A stretch of 64,000 nt of DNA. It comes from a virus. Location of the stretch: positions 21,558-85,557 of the IMG/VR virus record IMGVR_UViG_3300032236_000771. The stretch is one strand, 5' to 3'. The number at the start of each line of letters is the position of its first letter. Position 1 is the first letter of the stretch. The notes under the pieces are model-generated. The model had not been told where the DNA came from and did not search any database. It saw only the letters and a program-made list of their open reading frames with translations. Below, one piece after another: positions 18,736 through 26,670 of the stretch. Position numbers and translations under genes: made by a program.

Positions 18736-19311
18736 CTACTTGTAATGTTCTTCTAAAATGGTAGCAATAAGTTGCTCCGTACTAATGCCTAACCTAAGAG
18801 AATCTTCTTGCAATTTTGACGCCGTGTCTGTGCTAACTAAAGTTTTTGCACGAATAATGCTCTCTTTAGTCCCAAGCCATCGGCAGTTTTCAGGAGAGTA
18901 AGGCCCATCAGGATTGATTCGGTCAAGTTGTTTCTCCGGGCTAAATCCGTTATTTAATGCCCATTCCTTAAACGTAAAGAAGTCATTTAGCCATTCGTCA
19001 CAGACCGTAACTCCGAGTGCTCCATAAAAACGATAATTACCAGCGTTTTTGTTATAGCAACGTTCTTTAATCTTTAGCCAACGCCTATAGATAGGGGTTC
19101 TTGACTCGCCATGGTTTTTGACCCTAGTGAAGGTCTGAACTTTGCCATCCCGCAAACGAGTCACTTCTTGCCTAGGATTGGTGTCCCATTTTTCTACCCT
19201 CTTGATGTGGCGACAATTCTTGCACTGGGACTGTAGTCCGTCAGCAGTGGTTTTGTTTTTATGGAAATCATCAATGGATTTCACTAGACGACACTTTGAG
19301 CAAGGTTTCAT
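18736..19311 (-). CDS. HNH homing-type endonuclease
   Basis: The 191-residue protein starts with a zinc knuckle (KPCSKCRLVKSIDDF, QCKNCRHIKR). It then has the homing-endonuclease block IYRRWLKIKERCYN, CDEWLNDFFTFKEWALNNGF, KQLDRINPDGPYSPENCRW, an HNH variant with D-R-I-N in place of a classical His pair. The last about 35 residues resemble a small DNA-binding helix pair. Genes of this type are selfish and insert between or into virion genes. Here it separates the terminase-side genes from the portal, beside the broken portal frame. Confidence 0.8.
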   Translation of the reverse strand: MKPCSKCRLVKSIDDFHKNKTTADGLQSQCKNCRHIKRVEKWDTNPRQEVTRLRDGKVQTFTRVKNHGESRTPIYRRWLKIKERCYNKNAGNYRFYGALGVTVCDEWLNDFFTFKEWALNNGFSPEKQLDRINPDGPYSPENCRWLGTKESIIRAKTLVSTDTASKLQEDSLRLGISTEQLIATILEEHYK

Positions 19312-19347
19312 CCACTAAGTATAGCGGTGAACAGCAGGTGGGAATGT

Positions 19348-19632
19348 CTACTTCTTGTCGCCCTTTTTTCCCTTAGCTGACTTATCAGCCTTGTCCTTGT
19401 CCTTGAGTTTCTTGCTCTTGGCGAGGTGCTCTTTACGACGAGCCTCCATCTGCTGAGCCATAATCTTCTTACGGCGAGTAGTTTCGGAGGTGTCTTCAAA
19501 CTTTCCGCCCAGTTCCACATAACGCTTGTGCACCCAGTGCGAAGCACCTGGGGATGGGTAGGTAGCGTACTTGGCCTTAGCCTGTGTGACAACCATGTGC
19601 CACAAAGTAGAATTAGTAGGTACCTGTGCCAT
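19348..19632 (-). CDS. Small conserved phage protein with lysine-rich tail
   Basis: This 94-residue protein has an N-terminal motif NSTLWHMVVTQAKAKYATYPSPGASHWVHKRYVELGGKF that I associate with small conserved phage proteins near the head genes (shown here in two parts: NSTLWHMVVTQAKAKY and YPSPGASHWVHKRYVELG). The last 35 residues are almost all Lys, Asp, Ala and Gly and probably unstructured. AGAGGAG lies four bases before the ATG. Function unknown; nucleic-acid binding is possible. Confidence 0.65.
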   Translation of the reverse strand: MAQVPTNSTLWHMVVTQAKAKYATYPSPGASHWVHKRYVELGGKFEDTSETTRRKKIMAQQMEARRKEHLAKSKKLKDKDKADKSAKGKKGDKK

Positions 19633-19651
19633 AGAACTCCTCTATGTCTAA

Positions 19652-19676
19652 GCACCCCGCCCTAAGGCGGGGCACT
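19652..19676 (-). other. GC-rich intergenic stem-loop
   Basis: Between two genes the sequence has a CCCCGCC stem (19655-19661) pairing with GGCGGGG (19666-19672) around a four-base loop. No T run follows on either strand, so it is more likely a message-stability or partial-termination element than a full terminator. Confidence 0.45.
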
Positions 19677-19686
19677 CCGACACTAA

Positions 19687-20082
19687 TTAGTCGTTGACTA
19701 CGGTAGGGTTCAGACGCTGAGTGCGTCCACCCGATACAACGGTAGTCTCGAACTTCTGCTCTGCGTAGTCGCTGAACGAGCCGTGAGCAAACTCCGACAG
19801 GAAGGTCGGGGCTTCAATCCAAGCAGCCGAGCCAACGTGTGCTCGTTCTGACAGGGTCTCAGCAGCAGGCTTCTGCCATACTGGTGCATTGCGGTTTGGG
19901 CGACCAGGGGCAGCAGCGAAACCGCTCATTACGCCCTTCTGGAAGTCGGTTGGAACGTCAGTGTCAGTAGCAACGCCTTCTTCAAAACGAAGTGGGCCAC
20001 GACGCTCAAGGTTGCCAGCAAGCTTACGCTCGTAGACCTGAGGTGAACGCTCTGGGAAGTTAGGGGTTGGACTGATGCCCAT
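19687..20082 (-). CDS. Hypothetical protein in the packaging/head module
   Basis: The 131-residue protein is rich in Pro, Arg, Ala and Glu with little predicted regular structure (MGISPTPNFPERSPQVYERK at the start, GGRTQRLNPTVVND at the end). There is no membrane segment or cysteine. It lies between terminase and portal genes and may be a minor head component. No family recognised. Confidence 0.55.
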   Translation of the reverse strand: MGISPTPNFPERSPQVYERKLAGNLERRGPLRFEEGVATDTDVPTDFQKGVMSGFAAAPGRPNRNAPVWQKPAAETLSERAHVGSAAWIEAPTFLSEFAHGSFSDYAEQKFETTVVSGGRTQRLNPTVVND

Positions 20083-20175
20083 GATAAACTCCTTAGTGAT
20101 GGATAGGAAACTGCAGTATTTCCAATCTCTAGTTTGGAGTGTTTCGGGCCTTTTTGTCGGGCTAACTCAAACTTT

Positions 20176-21768
20176 TTACGCAAAGAATGGCGACATGCTG
20201 ACCTCTACCTCAGGCATTGTAAGTTCCTTGGTTAGAGAGCAGGCAATGGCTAGGGAGTCAACAAAGTCATCGTGTGCATGGGCTTCGTTAGGGGCTGCTA
20301 CTGTGAATATGTTTCCCTTGTACTGGATTTCGGCATCAGTCATTTGCTGGTAGAAACGCTTCCAAACGCGAAGACGGCGGGTCTTAGCGTGGGCTGGGTA
20401 ACTGATTGCCCGTCGCTGAATCAGAGCCTGTAGGTGCTTGAATCGGCCAGACTGCTCTTGCTGGCTTGACGTTAGTCCAATAACCTCGGCCCTTGGCAAT
20501 AGCAGACGAAGACGCTGGGCTACTACGTCACCAACACCGTTGGCGTCAATGCCCACGGCCAGTACGTCGTAGTTAGATAGGAAGTTGACGATTTGGAAGT
20601 ACTGTTCTTCCCAGTCATCTCCCTGCAGTTCTAGCCAGTTCAGTACCCGGTGGTCGTAATAGCCAAACTCATCTGGCCTATCCCAGTCCACGAAGACCAC
20701 GGTCACAATAGTGGAGTCCATCTTACGGGCGGGGTCAATTCCTACGACTACTGGAGTCTGGTGCCAGACCTTGACTAGCTCTTGAGAGGTGTCTCCTAGT
20801 TCATCCATGACAGAGGATGACACAAACATTCCTCGCTCAAGGAGCCACTTGCACATGTAAGACATCTGGAACTCATCAGAGTCCTCGCCAATGCGGAGCA
20901 TCTCCTGCTTGATGAACTTCTCGTAGTTAGGGTTGACCTTGGCTACTTCTCGCCAATCCCATTGGAAGTGGTTCTGTCTAGCCCCACGCTCAGTCTGCTT
21001 ACGTTTGTTCAACTGGATGGACTGATAAAAGTTATTCTTCGAGGTCGTTGGGGTTCCAGTCTTTACCATGGTTCCCGCATAGTATGCCATCATCGGAGAG
21101 ATTGACTTGTTGACGATAAAGTCGTCCGCTTCCTGACACTCATCGATAATGACGAGGTGGAATGACTTTGACTCAATCTTTGCACGAGGGTTGGCCGTCA
21201 TCATCATTACGGTAGAGCCGAGTCGCTTTAGGCGAATCTGTCGGACTACTCCACCCACACGCTCGGTGCTGTCGTCAATTTCTGGGTCGTCTAGAATCTC
21301 CACAGCTCGCTCTGAAGTCAGGCGGCTAACGGTACGGCCAAACAGTGTTTCAGCCTGACCTTCAGTAGGTGCAAATAGACCAACCCACAGCCCATCTTTG
21401 AACTTACCTAGAAGGTCTGGATACAACTTGGCAAGGCTAGGTAGTAGAACCATAAGGGTGGCTACTGTGTCAGCAACGGTCTCAGACTTTCCTGACTGAC
21501 GAGAGGCTAGGGCAGTGATTGCCTTACCGTCACCAATAATGACTGACTCCATAATGCGTCTAGCCAAAGGCTTCTGGTATGGGTGCAAGTCGTGGCCAAC
21601 AAGGTGCTTTAGGAATTGCATCATCTTGTCGATAAGGCGGTCAACGAACTGCTGAGACAACTCATCGAGTTGCTCCTCATCGTCTACAACGGAATCGGAA
21701 CCATCCTCCTGATAATACTCAGGATTGATTTCCTCAAACTGTTCTAGGTCTGGCTGGGTATCGTTCAT
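20176..21768 (-). CDS. terL: Terminase large subunit
   Basis: The 530-residue packaging motor has an N-terminal ATPase with Walker A ASRQSGKSE (88-96) and Walker B HLVIIDE (204-210). Its C-terminal RNase H-like nuclease has acidic motifs GIDPARKMDST (343-353), VGIDANGVGD (405-414) and AHDDFVDSL (498-506). An acidic 40-residue N terminus precedes the ATPase. It cuts concatemeric DNA and pumps it through the portal. The length is normal. It overlaps the upstream small gene by four bases (ATGA). Confidence 0.95.
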   Translation of the reverse strand: MNDTQPDLEQFEEINPEYYQEDGSDSVVDDEEQLDELSQQFVDRLIDKMMQFLKHLVGHDLHPYQKPLARRIMESVIIGDGKAITALASRQSGKSETVADTVATLMVLLPSLAKLYPDLLGKFKDGLWVGLFAPTEGQAETLFGRTVSRLTSERAVEILDDPEIDDSTERVGGVVRQIRLKRLGSTVMMMTANPRAKIESKSFHLVIIDECQEADDFIVNKSISPMMAYYAGTMVKTGTPTTSKNNFYQSIQLNKRKQTERGARQNHFQWDWREVAKVNPNYEKFIKQEMLRIGEDSDEFQMSYMCKWLLERGMFVSSSVMDELGDTSQELVKVWHQTPVVVGIDPARKMDSTIVTVVFVDWDRPDEFGYYDHRVLNWLELQGDDWEEQYFQIVNFLSNYDVLAVGIDANGVGDVVAQRLRLLLPRAEVIGLTSSQQEQSGRFKHLQALIQRRAISYPAHAKTRRLRVWKRFYQQMTDAEIQYKGNIFTVAAPNEAHAHDDFVDSLAIACSLTKELTMPEVEVSMSPFFA

Positions 21769-21992
21769 AAGGCACGTTTCTTGAGTTCTCGGATAATGGC
21801 CGTCAATGCCTCAGCGTTGGCTTCTGCGTCAATCAATACCTCGACGCCATCACGCTGGTGGTGGACTACTGCCCTACCAATCGCTGGGAGCAGACTCTCC
21901 GTCCACATAATCAAGTCCATAGTCGAAAGACTCTGTGCCCGCTTCTCTGCCTTGGTAGGCTGGCGGTTCCCATCCTTCTTCAAAATCTTCAT
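21765..21992 (-). CDS. Small helical protein upstream of terminase
   Basis: The 75-residue protein has a basic start (MKILKKDGNRQPTKAEKR) and then MDLIMWTESLLPAIGRAV and a C-terminal helix. It overlaps terL by four bases, and its first 119 bases overlap the 3' end of the upstream gene in another frame. A shorter start at the internal ATG at 21920 would reduce this overlap to 47 bases. By position it could be a terminase partner, but I see no helix-turn-helix and the role is unknown. Confidence 0.5.
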   Translation of the reverse strand: MKILKKDGNRQPTKAEKRAQSLSTMDLIMWTESLLPAIGRAVVHHQRDGVEVLIDAEANAEALTAIIRELKKRAL

Positions 21993-22233
21993 CAGTTAGT
22001 ACTCGCTCCTGAATGGCCTTTCGCAAGGCTTGTTCTTCATCTAGTTGACCTGACCACTTACCAACGACTAGGGTGCGGTAAAACGGCAATCTAATCATAA
22101 AAGGACGAGAGGTCCTAAAGGGCTCTGAAATCTCTTGGGTTTCACCACGGACAACAAACTTCTTGCCCCAGTCTGCTGGTAGTCGAAAGTATTGTACGAA
22201 GTGATTTTTTCCGATGTTGTGTACCTTGGGCAT
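21874..22233 (-). CDS. Hypothetical protein overlapping the pre-terminase gene
   Basis: The product is 119 residues from the ATG at 22233 (MPKVHNIGKNHFVQYFRLP), four bases after the upstream stop. A longer frame exists to 22419 but lies inside the previous gene. The N-terminal half is basic and beta-rich (WGKKFVVRGETQEISEPF), and the C-terminal half is acidic (LTDEDFEEGWEPP, GLDYVDGESAPSDW). Function unknown. Confidence 0.5.
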   Translation of the reverse strand: MPKVHNIGKNHFVQYFRLPADWGKKFVVRGETQEISEPFRTSRPFMIRLPFYRTLVVGKWSGQLDEEQALRKAIQERVLTDEDFEEGWEPPAYQGREAGTESFDYGLDYVDGESAPSDW

Positions 22234-22237
22234 GGGC

Positions 22238-23014
22238 CTAACTTGCTCTGCGTTGTCTTGGTGGGGTTGCTCTTGCTGGATTCTTTCCTGGCGACTTCTT
22301 GGCTCTGTTCCCGTAAGTCTGGTTAGGCTCTCGAACAGTCCTAACTTTTCTAGACTCAGTCCATACTTTAGTGGCTGAGTGAGTAGTCTTGCCTGGCTGG
22401 ATGTATCGCTTGTGGACAATCTGCTGGGTACGGGCTACTCGGTAAAGTTGCTCACGAATGCTTGCATCAATGGTCGATACATCGGCAGGGCCTCGGTCTT
22501 TGGCGATAAATAGGCCATCAACAGCCTGAGCACCGGGCTTTGGGTCTTCGGCTGCCTTATTTAGCCAAGGGCGTCCTTTAGAGTAAGATGCACGGAATGC
22601 TTCCCATTCAGACTGGGTAACCCCGTAGTAGTTGTAGAACGTGCCGTCCCGGAACACGACCGTCATGGTCTGACGACCAGCATCATAACCAGCGGCTACA
22701 GTGCGAGGACGGCTGTAGTTGGTGGACGATGTCGGGATGTCTGACTCGGTAAAGGCGACTACGTTACCGCTCTTTGCAGACTCCTCGTGCTTGTCCTCAT
22801 CTTGGTCATAGTAAAAACCAGCACCTGCGTACTCTTCACCGCGAACAAGGATTGACTCTTCATCACTAGCAAAAATTTCAGCGGCAGTTTTACCTGTGCG
22901 GGTACGCATGTCATAGGTAAGGCCGTAAGTATCGCCCTGAACAATTGGGCCCAAGCTAGACTGGGCCTGACGACGGTTAGGTAGTTGATTTGGGGGAAGA
23001 CTGTTCCTAGCCAT
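22238..23014 (-). CDS. KTSC-domain protein
   Basis: Residues about 105-155 of this 258-residue protein match the KTSC domain: VAAGYDAGRQTMTVVFRDGT, FYNYYGVTQSEWEAFRAS and YSKGRPWLN. The N terminus is Gln/Pro-rich and the C terminus is strongly basic (RAKKSPGKNPARATPPRQRR), suggesting nucleic-acid contact. KTSC domains are small and of unclear function, found in phage and bacterial proteins and sometimes fused to RNA-processing domains. It is the first gene after a terminator and precedes the packaging genes. Confidence 0.65.
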   Translation of the reverse strand: MARNSLPPNQLPNRRQAQSSLGPIVQGDTYGLTYDMRTRTGKTAAEIFASDEESILVRGEEYAGAGFYYDQDEDKHEESAKSGNVVAFTESDIPTSSTNYSRPRTVAAGYDAGRQTMTVVFRDGTFYNYYGVTQSEWEAFRASYSKGRPWLNKAAEDPKPGAQAVDGLFIAKDRGPADVSTIDASIREQLYRVARTQQIVHKRYIQPGKTTHSATKVWTESRKVRTVREPNQTYGNRAKKSPGKNPARATPPRQRRAS

Positions 23015-23033
23015 TACAACTCCTTAAATAAAG

Positions 23034-23069
23034 AAAACCGCCCTACCAGTTTAGAGGTAGGACGGTTTC
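23034..23069 (-). terminator. Intrinsic terminator
   Basis: The minus strand reads AAACCGTCCTACC, an eight-base loop, then GGTAGGGCGGTTTTC and T-rich sequence. The stem is 13 pairs with one G-T wobble. It ends transcription of the gene at 23085-23759 and insulates the packaging operon. Confidence 0.8.
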
Positions 23070-23084
23070 TTTACTTGCTAAGTA

Positions 23085-23759
23085 TTACGAAGCGAAGTAC
23101 GGGGTGATGGTGATTGCGGTACCAACTGCGATGTCCGAAGCACCTGCAGCAACCGACTGGGCCTTGATACGTCCAGCCTTTGCAGCAACCTTAGCGGTAA
23201 CGCCAGTGAGACCTGAGTGAGGGGTGATGTTACCGTGAGTCTGTGCCCAAGCAAAGTTATTAGCGTCAGTTACGATGGTAATGGTGTGGGTGCCGTTTAG
23301 GTCCGCATCTGCTGAAGCCGAGCCTGAACCGTTAACGAATCCAGCAACAGTAACAACGTCACCAACAGCGTAGCCGTGACCAGTTGAAGTTACCGAAGCG
23401 ACGTTAGAGGTTAGCGAAACACCTGTGATTGCAGGGGTTACTGCACCAGCAGTGGTGATGGTGCCGAACTCTGCATCAGTCAAGGTGTCAACTGCGTCTG
23501 CAGTCAACTGACCGATTACGTTAGGAACAGTGATGTAGGCAACGCCTGCATCAACTGAGCCAACAGTGTTTGGTACGTACAGTGGGTAGCCGTTCCAGCC
23601 AGCCTCAGCAATTACGTGGTTGTCCTTGGTGTAGTCAAGGTTAGTGCCACCATTGTCACGGCGAACGTCGTTTGGCTGTAGAGGGAAGTTTCCCCATACA
23701 AAGTCAATAGCGACGTTACCCTTGTCGTCGAGCAAGTGCCCGTCTTGATTGGTTGTCAT
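23085..23759 (-). CDS. PASTA-like / Ig-like virion or surface protein
   Basis: The 224-residue protein has an N-terminal segment with FVWGNFPLQPNDVRRDNGG. It then has a PASTA-like unit VPNVIGQLTADAVDTLTDAEFG (given in two parts: VPNVIGQLTADAV, DTLTDAEFG) and a beta module with GHGYAVGDVVTVAGF, LNGTHTITIVTDANNF and WAQTHGNIT. The same beta module occurs in the adaptor-like protein at 13002-14318. There is no signal peptide. High expression is suggested by its own terminator and biased codons, so a decoration or minor capsid protein is plausible. Confidence 0.55.
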   Translation of the reverse strand: MTTNQDGHLLDDKGNVAIDFVWGNFPLQPNDVRRDNGGTNLDYTKDNHVIAEAGWNGYPLYVPNTVGSVDAGVAYITVPNVIGQLTADAVDTLTDAEFGTITTAGAVTPAITGVSLTSNVASVTSTGHGYAVGDVVTVAGFVNGSGSASADADLNGTHTITIVTDANNFAWAQTHGNITPHSGLTGVTAKVAAKAGRIKAQSVAAGASDIAVGTAITITPYFAS

Positions 23760-23789
23760 GTTTTTCTTTCTCTAGAGTGATTTGTTGCA

Positions 23790-23808
23790 TTCCCCGTGCA
23801 CGGGGGAA
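23790..23808 (-). other. Intergenic stem-loop
   Basis: TTCCCC and GGGGAA pair around the self-complementary GTGCAC, with one bulged base, just 5' of the gene at 23085-23759. There is no T run. It could be an RNA processing or stability element. Confidence 0.35.
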
Positions 23809-23812
23809 ACCT

Positions 23813-24049
23813 TTAGTCTTCTAATTCACAGTCGTGAATCGCCAGTTCGTGTTCGGAGACTATCTCGGTGCACTTCTTGCAACGAAACATTCTTACGTCG
23901 TCTAGGGCTATGTGTAGAGAGTCCCCGTATTGTTCCTCGGCCTGAATCCTTGGCTGATAGAACAGCTCAGGAGGAAATGGGCCTCTTGCTGGTGAAAAAC
24001 CATGAGGGACTGCATGTCCCTGCACAGCGAATTTACGAATTATTGGCAT
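23813..24049 (-). CDS. Small zinc-finger-like protein
   Basis: The 78-residue product ends with FRCKKCTEIVSEHELAIHDC, a CxxC...HxxxHxC arrangement that would bind one zinc. The front part is Pro/Gly-rich. It overlaps the upstream gene by 17 bases. Function unknown. Confidence 0.6.
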   Translation of the reverse strand: MPIIRKFAVQGHAVPHGFSPARGPFPPELFYQPRIQAEEQYGDSLHIALDDVRMFRCKKCTEIVSEHELAIHDCELED

Positions 24050-24272
24050 CTTCTGCTGGGGCTTCCTCAGCAGGAGTGTCAGTAACTACTGGGTCCGTTT
24101 TCTTTTTACTTGGTGTTGGCACGACTGGTGCTGGTACGTCAATCTTTAGAAGTCCCGCAGCCTTCTGGCTTAGCAGGAACTTAGGCAGGTGCTTTTCGCA
24201 ATAGTGGATGACAAAATCAGCGGTGACCTTGTAACCGTATAGGGCGTCTGATGCACAGTTTGAACACTTCAT
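24033..24272 (-). CDS. Small zinc-ribbon protein with disordered tail
   Basis: The 79-residue product has CSNCASDALYGY and IHYCEKHLPKFLL near the start, a plausible C2-C/H zinc site, and then an Ala/Pro/Glu/Thr-rich tail. It begins with a TAATG-type junction to the upstream gene. Function unknown. Confidence 0.6.
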   Translation of the reverse strand: MKCSNCASDALYGYKVTADFVIHYCEKHLPKFLLSQKAAGLLKIDVPAPVVPTPSKKKTDPVVTDTPAEEAPAEDANNS

Positions 24273-24751
24273 TAGTCCTCCTCAGGCTGACGTGGGGTTT
24301 CTGGGGTTGTAAAGTTCACTTCGTGGTTAGGGCCCTTGAAAGTAACAGGGCTACCTGGCTGCACGTGTTGGGCAAACTCAGTAGACAAGAACAGGTGGTG
24401 GAAAGATGCGTCCTTGGCAAGTTCGGCATCTGACTGGGCTTTTTCCAAAGACTGCTGGTGACCGAGTGTCTTCATGGCCACTTCGTGCTTATTGGCCAAA
24501 CGGTTCTGGGCCATAGTGCGAAGGTGAGCACCCTTATCTAGTTTTTCCGAGGCTTCAGTAACCTTGTCGATGAGTTCGAGTTTCTCGGCCTGAGTCATAC
24601 CTGCACCCACTCCTGCTTTAGTGGCCTTCGACTTAGCTCGAGCCTTGATGGCCTTCTGAGCTAGGGTAGCCGCTCCGCCAGCAAGATTGCCAACGACCTC
24701 TAGGCCAGTGTTGCCAACAACTGGCTTAATTCCGCCTGGATTTAGTTCCAT
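24272..24751 (-). CDS. Helical hypothetical protein in the lysis region
   Basis: The product is 159 residues from the ATG at 24751 (MELNPGGIKPVVGN). An ATG six codons earlier is also possible. A Gly/Ala-rich front (NLAGGAATLAQKAIKARAKS) is followed by a long amphipathic helix (about 60-125) and an acidic Pro-rich end. It overlaps the membrane-protein gene upstream by 26 bases. It could be a lysis accessory protein by position only. Confidence 0.5.
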   Translation of the reverse strand: MELNPGGIKPVVGNTGLEVVGNLAGGAATLAQKAIKARAKSKATKAGVGAGMTQAEKLELIDKVTEASEKLDKGAHLRTMAQNRLANKHEVAMKTLGHQQSLEKAQSDAELAKDASFHHLFLSTEFAQHVQPGSPVTFKGPNHEVNFTTPETPRQPEED

Positions 24752-25091
24752 TAGCAATCCTGTTCTCAATGTCCTCGAAGCGTTTATTGCCCTCTTCTAG
24801 TCTGCCATCTATTTGGTTTATTTTCTCTTCAACTCGCTTCAAAGAATCTTTCATCGAAGAACCGCCATTATGGCTCAATTCGTTCTCCAAACGCTGAAGT
24901 CGCTCTAGAACACCCGGAACAGCTTTGTGGCCACGAGATGCTGGTTCACCAAACCAGTCGCGAGTAAACCTATCTAGAGCCTCGAGCAATTTACGAGTTT
25001 TCTTGACAATAGGATTCAGCAATTTCCACACCACACCAACAGCACCACCAATTGCGATGATGGTGGTGCAAACCATTACTAACGTATTCAT
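24726..25091 (-). CDS. DUF2746-like membrane protein, candidate holin or lysis accessory
   Basis: One hydrophobic helix spans residues about 3-23 (LVMVCTTIIAIGGAVGVVW). It is followed by a basic stretch, the actinophage DUF2746-like signature (RDWFGEPASR, PGVLERLQRLE, HNGGSSMKDSLKRVEE) and a C-terminal coiled coil. The topology (short N-out, long cytoplasmic tail) and its place beside the holin and endolysin genes suggest a lysis role. Family members are usually of unproven function. Confidence 0.65.
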   Translation of the reverse strand: MNTLVMVCTTIIAIGGAVGVVWKLLNPIVKKTRKLLEALDRFTRDWFGEPASRGHKAVPGVLERLQRLENELSHNGGSSMKDSLKRVEEKINQIDGRLEEGNKRFEDIENRIANGTKSRRN

Positions 25092-25285
25092 TTTTGGATT
25101 AGACGTCCTCCGCCAAATCCCTCCGAGTTTTGCCTGCCCGGTCGTAGGTAATGGAAAATTACGCTACGCTCGTTGGACTTGACCTTGCCAGAAGGAATGG
25201 CCTCTGACTCCAGGGACGCTAGGAAGGCGGAACGGTTACGTCCGCCTAGCCTATTGTTTGGAGCCAGAGGCTTTCTTGGAATCAT
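25088..25285 (-). CDS. Small basic protein in the lysis region
   Basis: The 65-residue protein is rich in Arg, Ser and Gly (MIPRKPLAPNNRLGGRNRS). It overlaps the downstream membrane-protein gene by four bases (ATGA) and the upstream holin stop by one base. The tight overlaps support that it is translated. No family recognised. Confidence 0.45.
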   Translation of the reverse strand: MIPRKPLAPNNRLGGRNRSAFLASLESEAIPSGKVKSNERSVIFHYLRPGRQNSEGFGGGRLIQK

Positions 25286-25695
25286 TAGCCAAATGGGTCT
25301 GGTGCAAGCCCAGTTGCTGGGGCTTCAACCACAGGTGTGGCTGGAGCAGCAGGAGTAGTCAAGGTGAAGTCCTTGGCTTCTACGGCAGGGGCAGCAGGAG
25401 TCTCGGTGGCACCCTCAGTAAGTTCGAGAGCAGCCTTAACATCCTTGTCGCCTTCGGCCTGCTTAGCAACAGCAGCACGGAAGCCCTTTTCGATGTCCTC
25501 GTGCGAGACGCTTGCGTCCCAAGCCAACTGGATACCAAAGTAGATGATGATGCTTGAGAACACGGTTGCAACACCGTTAAGTCCACCAAGCACTGGGCCA
25601 ATGCCAGTTGCGGCACCTGATGCCATACCTGGGATAAATGCGAAGAGAATCACACCGACAGAGCGGGTGATAATATCCTTGAGTTTCTGCAACAT
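25285..25695 (-). CDS. Holin
   Basis: In this 136-residue protein, two hydrophobic segments (about 13-34 VGVILFAFIPGMASGAATG; about 38-60 with VATVFSSIIIYFGIQLAW) are joined by a short Gly-rich turn. A charged helix and an Ala/Pro-rich tail follow. Two-helix holins with cytoplasmic tails are common in phages of Gram-positive hosts. It lies directly downstream of the CHAP endolysin, so it would open the membrane for that enzyme. Confidence 0.75.
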   Translation of the reverse strand: MLQKLKDIITRSVGVILFAFIPGMASGAATGIGPVLGGLNGVATVFSSIIIYFGIQLAWDASVSHEDIEKGFRAAVAKQAEGDKDVKAALELTEGATETPAAPAVEAKDFTLTTPAAPATPVVEAPATGLAPDPFG

Positions 25696-25705
25696 AATTC
25701 TTTCC

Positions 25706-26287
25706 TTAGATTGCTACTGGAGCCTCAGGACCCGCTGGGGTGTCGTGAGGGGGAACGACTGGGGCAGGGGCATTGTGCTGGTCCTGCTGGTCAGGGTGTG
25801 GTGCTGGGATGACAGTCGGAGTCTCAAGGAACTTGACTGGACGACCAAAGCCTGCAATCCACAGGGTTCCAATGGTGTTGATGGTTACTAGACCAGGGGT
25901 TGGGTTAGTCGAGTCAGCCGATACGTAAGTAACGGTCTGCTTCTTGAGGTCAACCGAGATAACCATGCCGACGTGGTCGGTGTTGGTGTTCTTGCCGAGA
26001 CCCTTCTTCGACTCCCAGTCAAAGATTACACAGTCACCAGGCTGAACCTCGGTGAGGTCAGTGGTCCAGGTCTTGTTGTGGATGCAGAAGTCGCGGAGGA
26101 CGTGGCACGATACGATTACTGGACGGAGACCCGAGAAGTACGAGTAACCCAGTGCACAGTCGTAGAAGCCGTGAACACGGTTAGGGAAGCCCTTAGTGGT
26201 GCCGTTGAGCCATGGAAGCTCAGTACGAGGCTTGCCTACAAAGGTCTTAAAGTTGTGGATTGCATCGTGAGCAGTAATTGCCACCAT
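25706..26287 (-). CDS. CHAP-domain endolysin
   Basis: This 193-residue enzyme has a CHAP fold spanning about 10-155. The catalytic Cys is in FYDCALGYSYF (Cys44), the His in NTDHVGMVISVD (His105), and GDCVIFDW is the strand between them. The C-terminal 40 residues are Pro/Ala/His-rich and may bind the wall or act as a linker end. CHAP enzymes are amidases or endopeptidases that cut peptidoglycan cross-bridges. There is no signal peptide, so release needs the adjacent holin. Confidence 0.85.
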   Translation of the reverse strand: MVAITAHDAIHNFKTFVGKPRTELPWLNGTTKGFPNRVHGFYDCALGYSYFSGLRPVIVSCHVLRDFCIHNKTWTTDLTEVQPGDCVIFDWESKKGLGKNTNTDHVGMVISVDLKKQTVTYVSADSTNPTPGLVTINTIGTLWIAGFGRPVKFLETPTVIPAPHPDQQDQHNAPAPVVPPHDTPAGPEAPVAI

Positions 26288-26426
26288 GTTGTTTCCTTCT
26301 TCCTTGCCAATCAGGCGTAGAGAATTTGATAGGTATGGTTTGGTGAGCTCAGATAGTGTGACGAATAGAAGGCGTCAAAGAGTTGTACGAGTATTATTGT
26401 CGAACATTACTCCAGAATAAACACGC

Positions 26427-26570
26427 CTAACTCTCAGGGTCTTCCTGAATTTTGGCTTTACTTTGGGCCGCTCGTCGTGTTATCGACATCTTTTGTTGAC
26501 TAGCGAGAAGATTTCGGGGCCTAGTCACACGTTGCGGTTTCTTTTTACTCTGATGAGATTGTCTGACCAA
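26427..26570 (-). CDS. Possible very small basic protein (TTG start)
   Basis: In the otherwise non-coding 26288-26670 stretch, a 47-codon frame with Lys/Arg/Gln-rich sequence (HQSKKKPQRVTRPRN, SITRRAAQSKAKIQ) follows AGGAG by five bases, using a TTG at 26570; a GTG two codons earlier overlaps the ribosome site. It lies downstream of a hairpin and upstream of the endolysin gene. The composition resembles other small basic phage proteins, but the start is non-standard, so I hold it loosely. Nothing else is seen in the rest of that gap. Confidence 0.3.
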   Translation of the reverse strand: MVRQSHQSKKKPQRVTRPRNLLASQQKMSITRRAAQSKAKIQEDPES

Positions 26571-26587
26571 AAACACTCCTGATAGAG

Positions 26588-26622
26588 CAAGGGGCACTAG
26601 TCACCTCTGCTAGTGCCCCTTG
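26588..26622. terminator. Perfect 13-bp hairpin, probable terminator
   Basis: CAAGGGGCACTAG (26588-26600) pairs exactly with CTAGTGCCCCTTG (26610-26622) around a nine-base loop. No long T run follows on either strand, so it may act as a terminator with help, or as an RNA-stability element. It separates the gene group 26671-28269 from the lysis genes. Confidence 0.6.
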
Positions 26623-26670
26623 TCTCACTATTCCTGTCGGGATTTGTTCCTACCATTGCACGTGGCAGGT

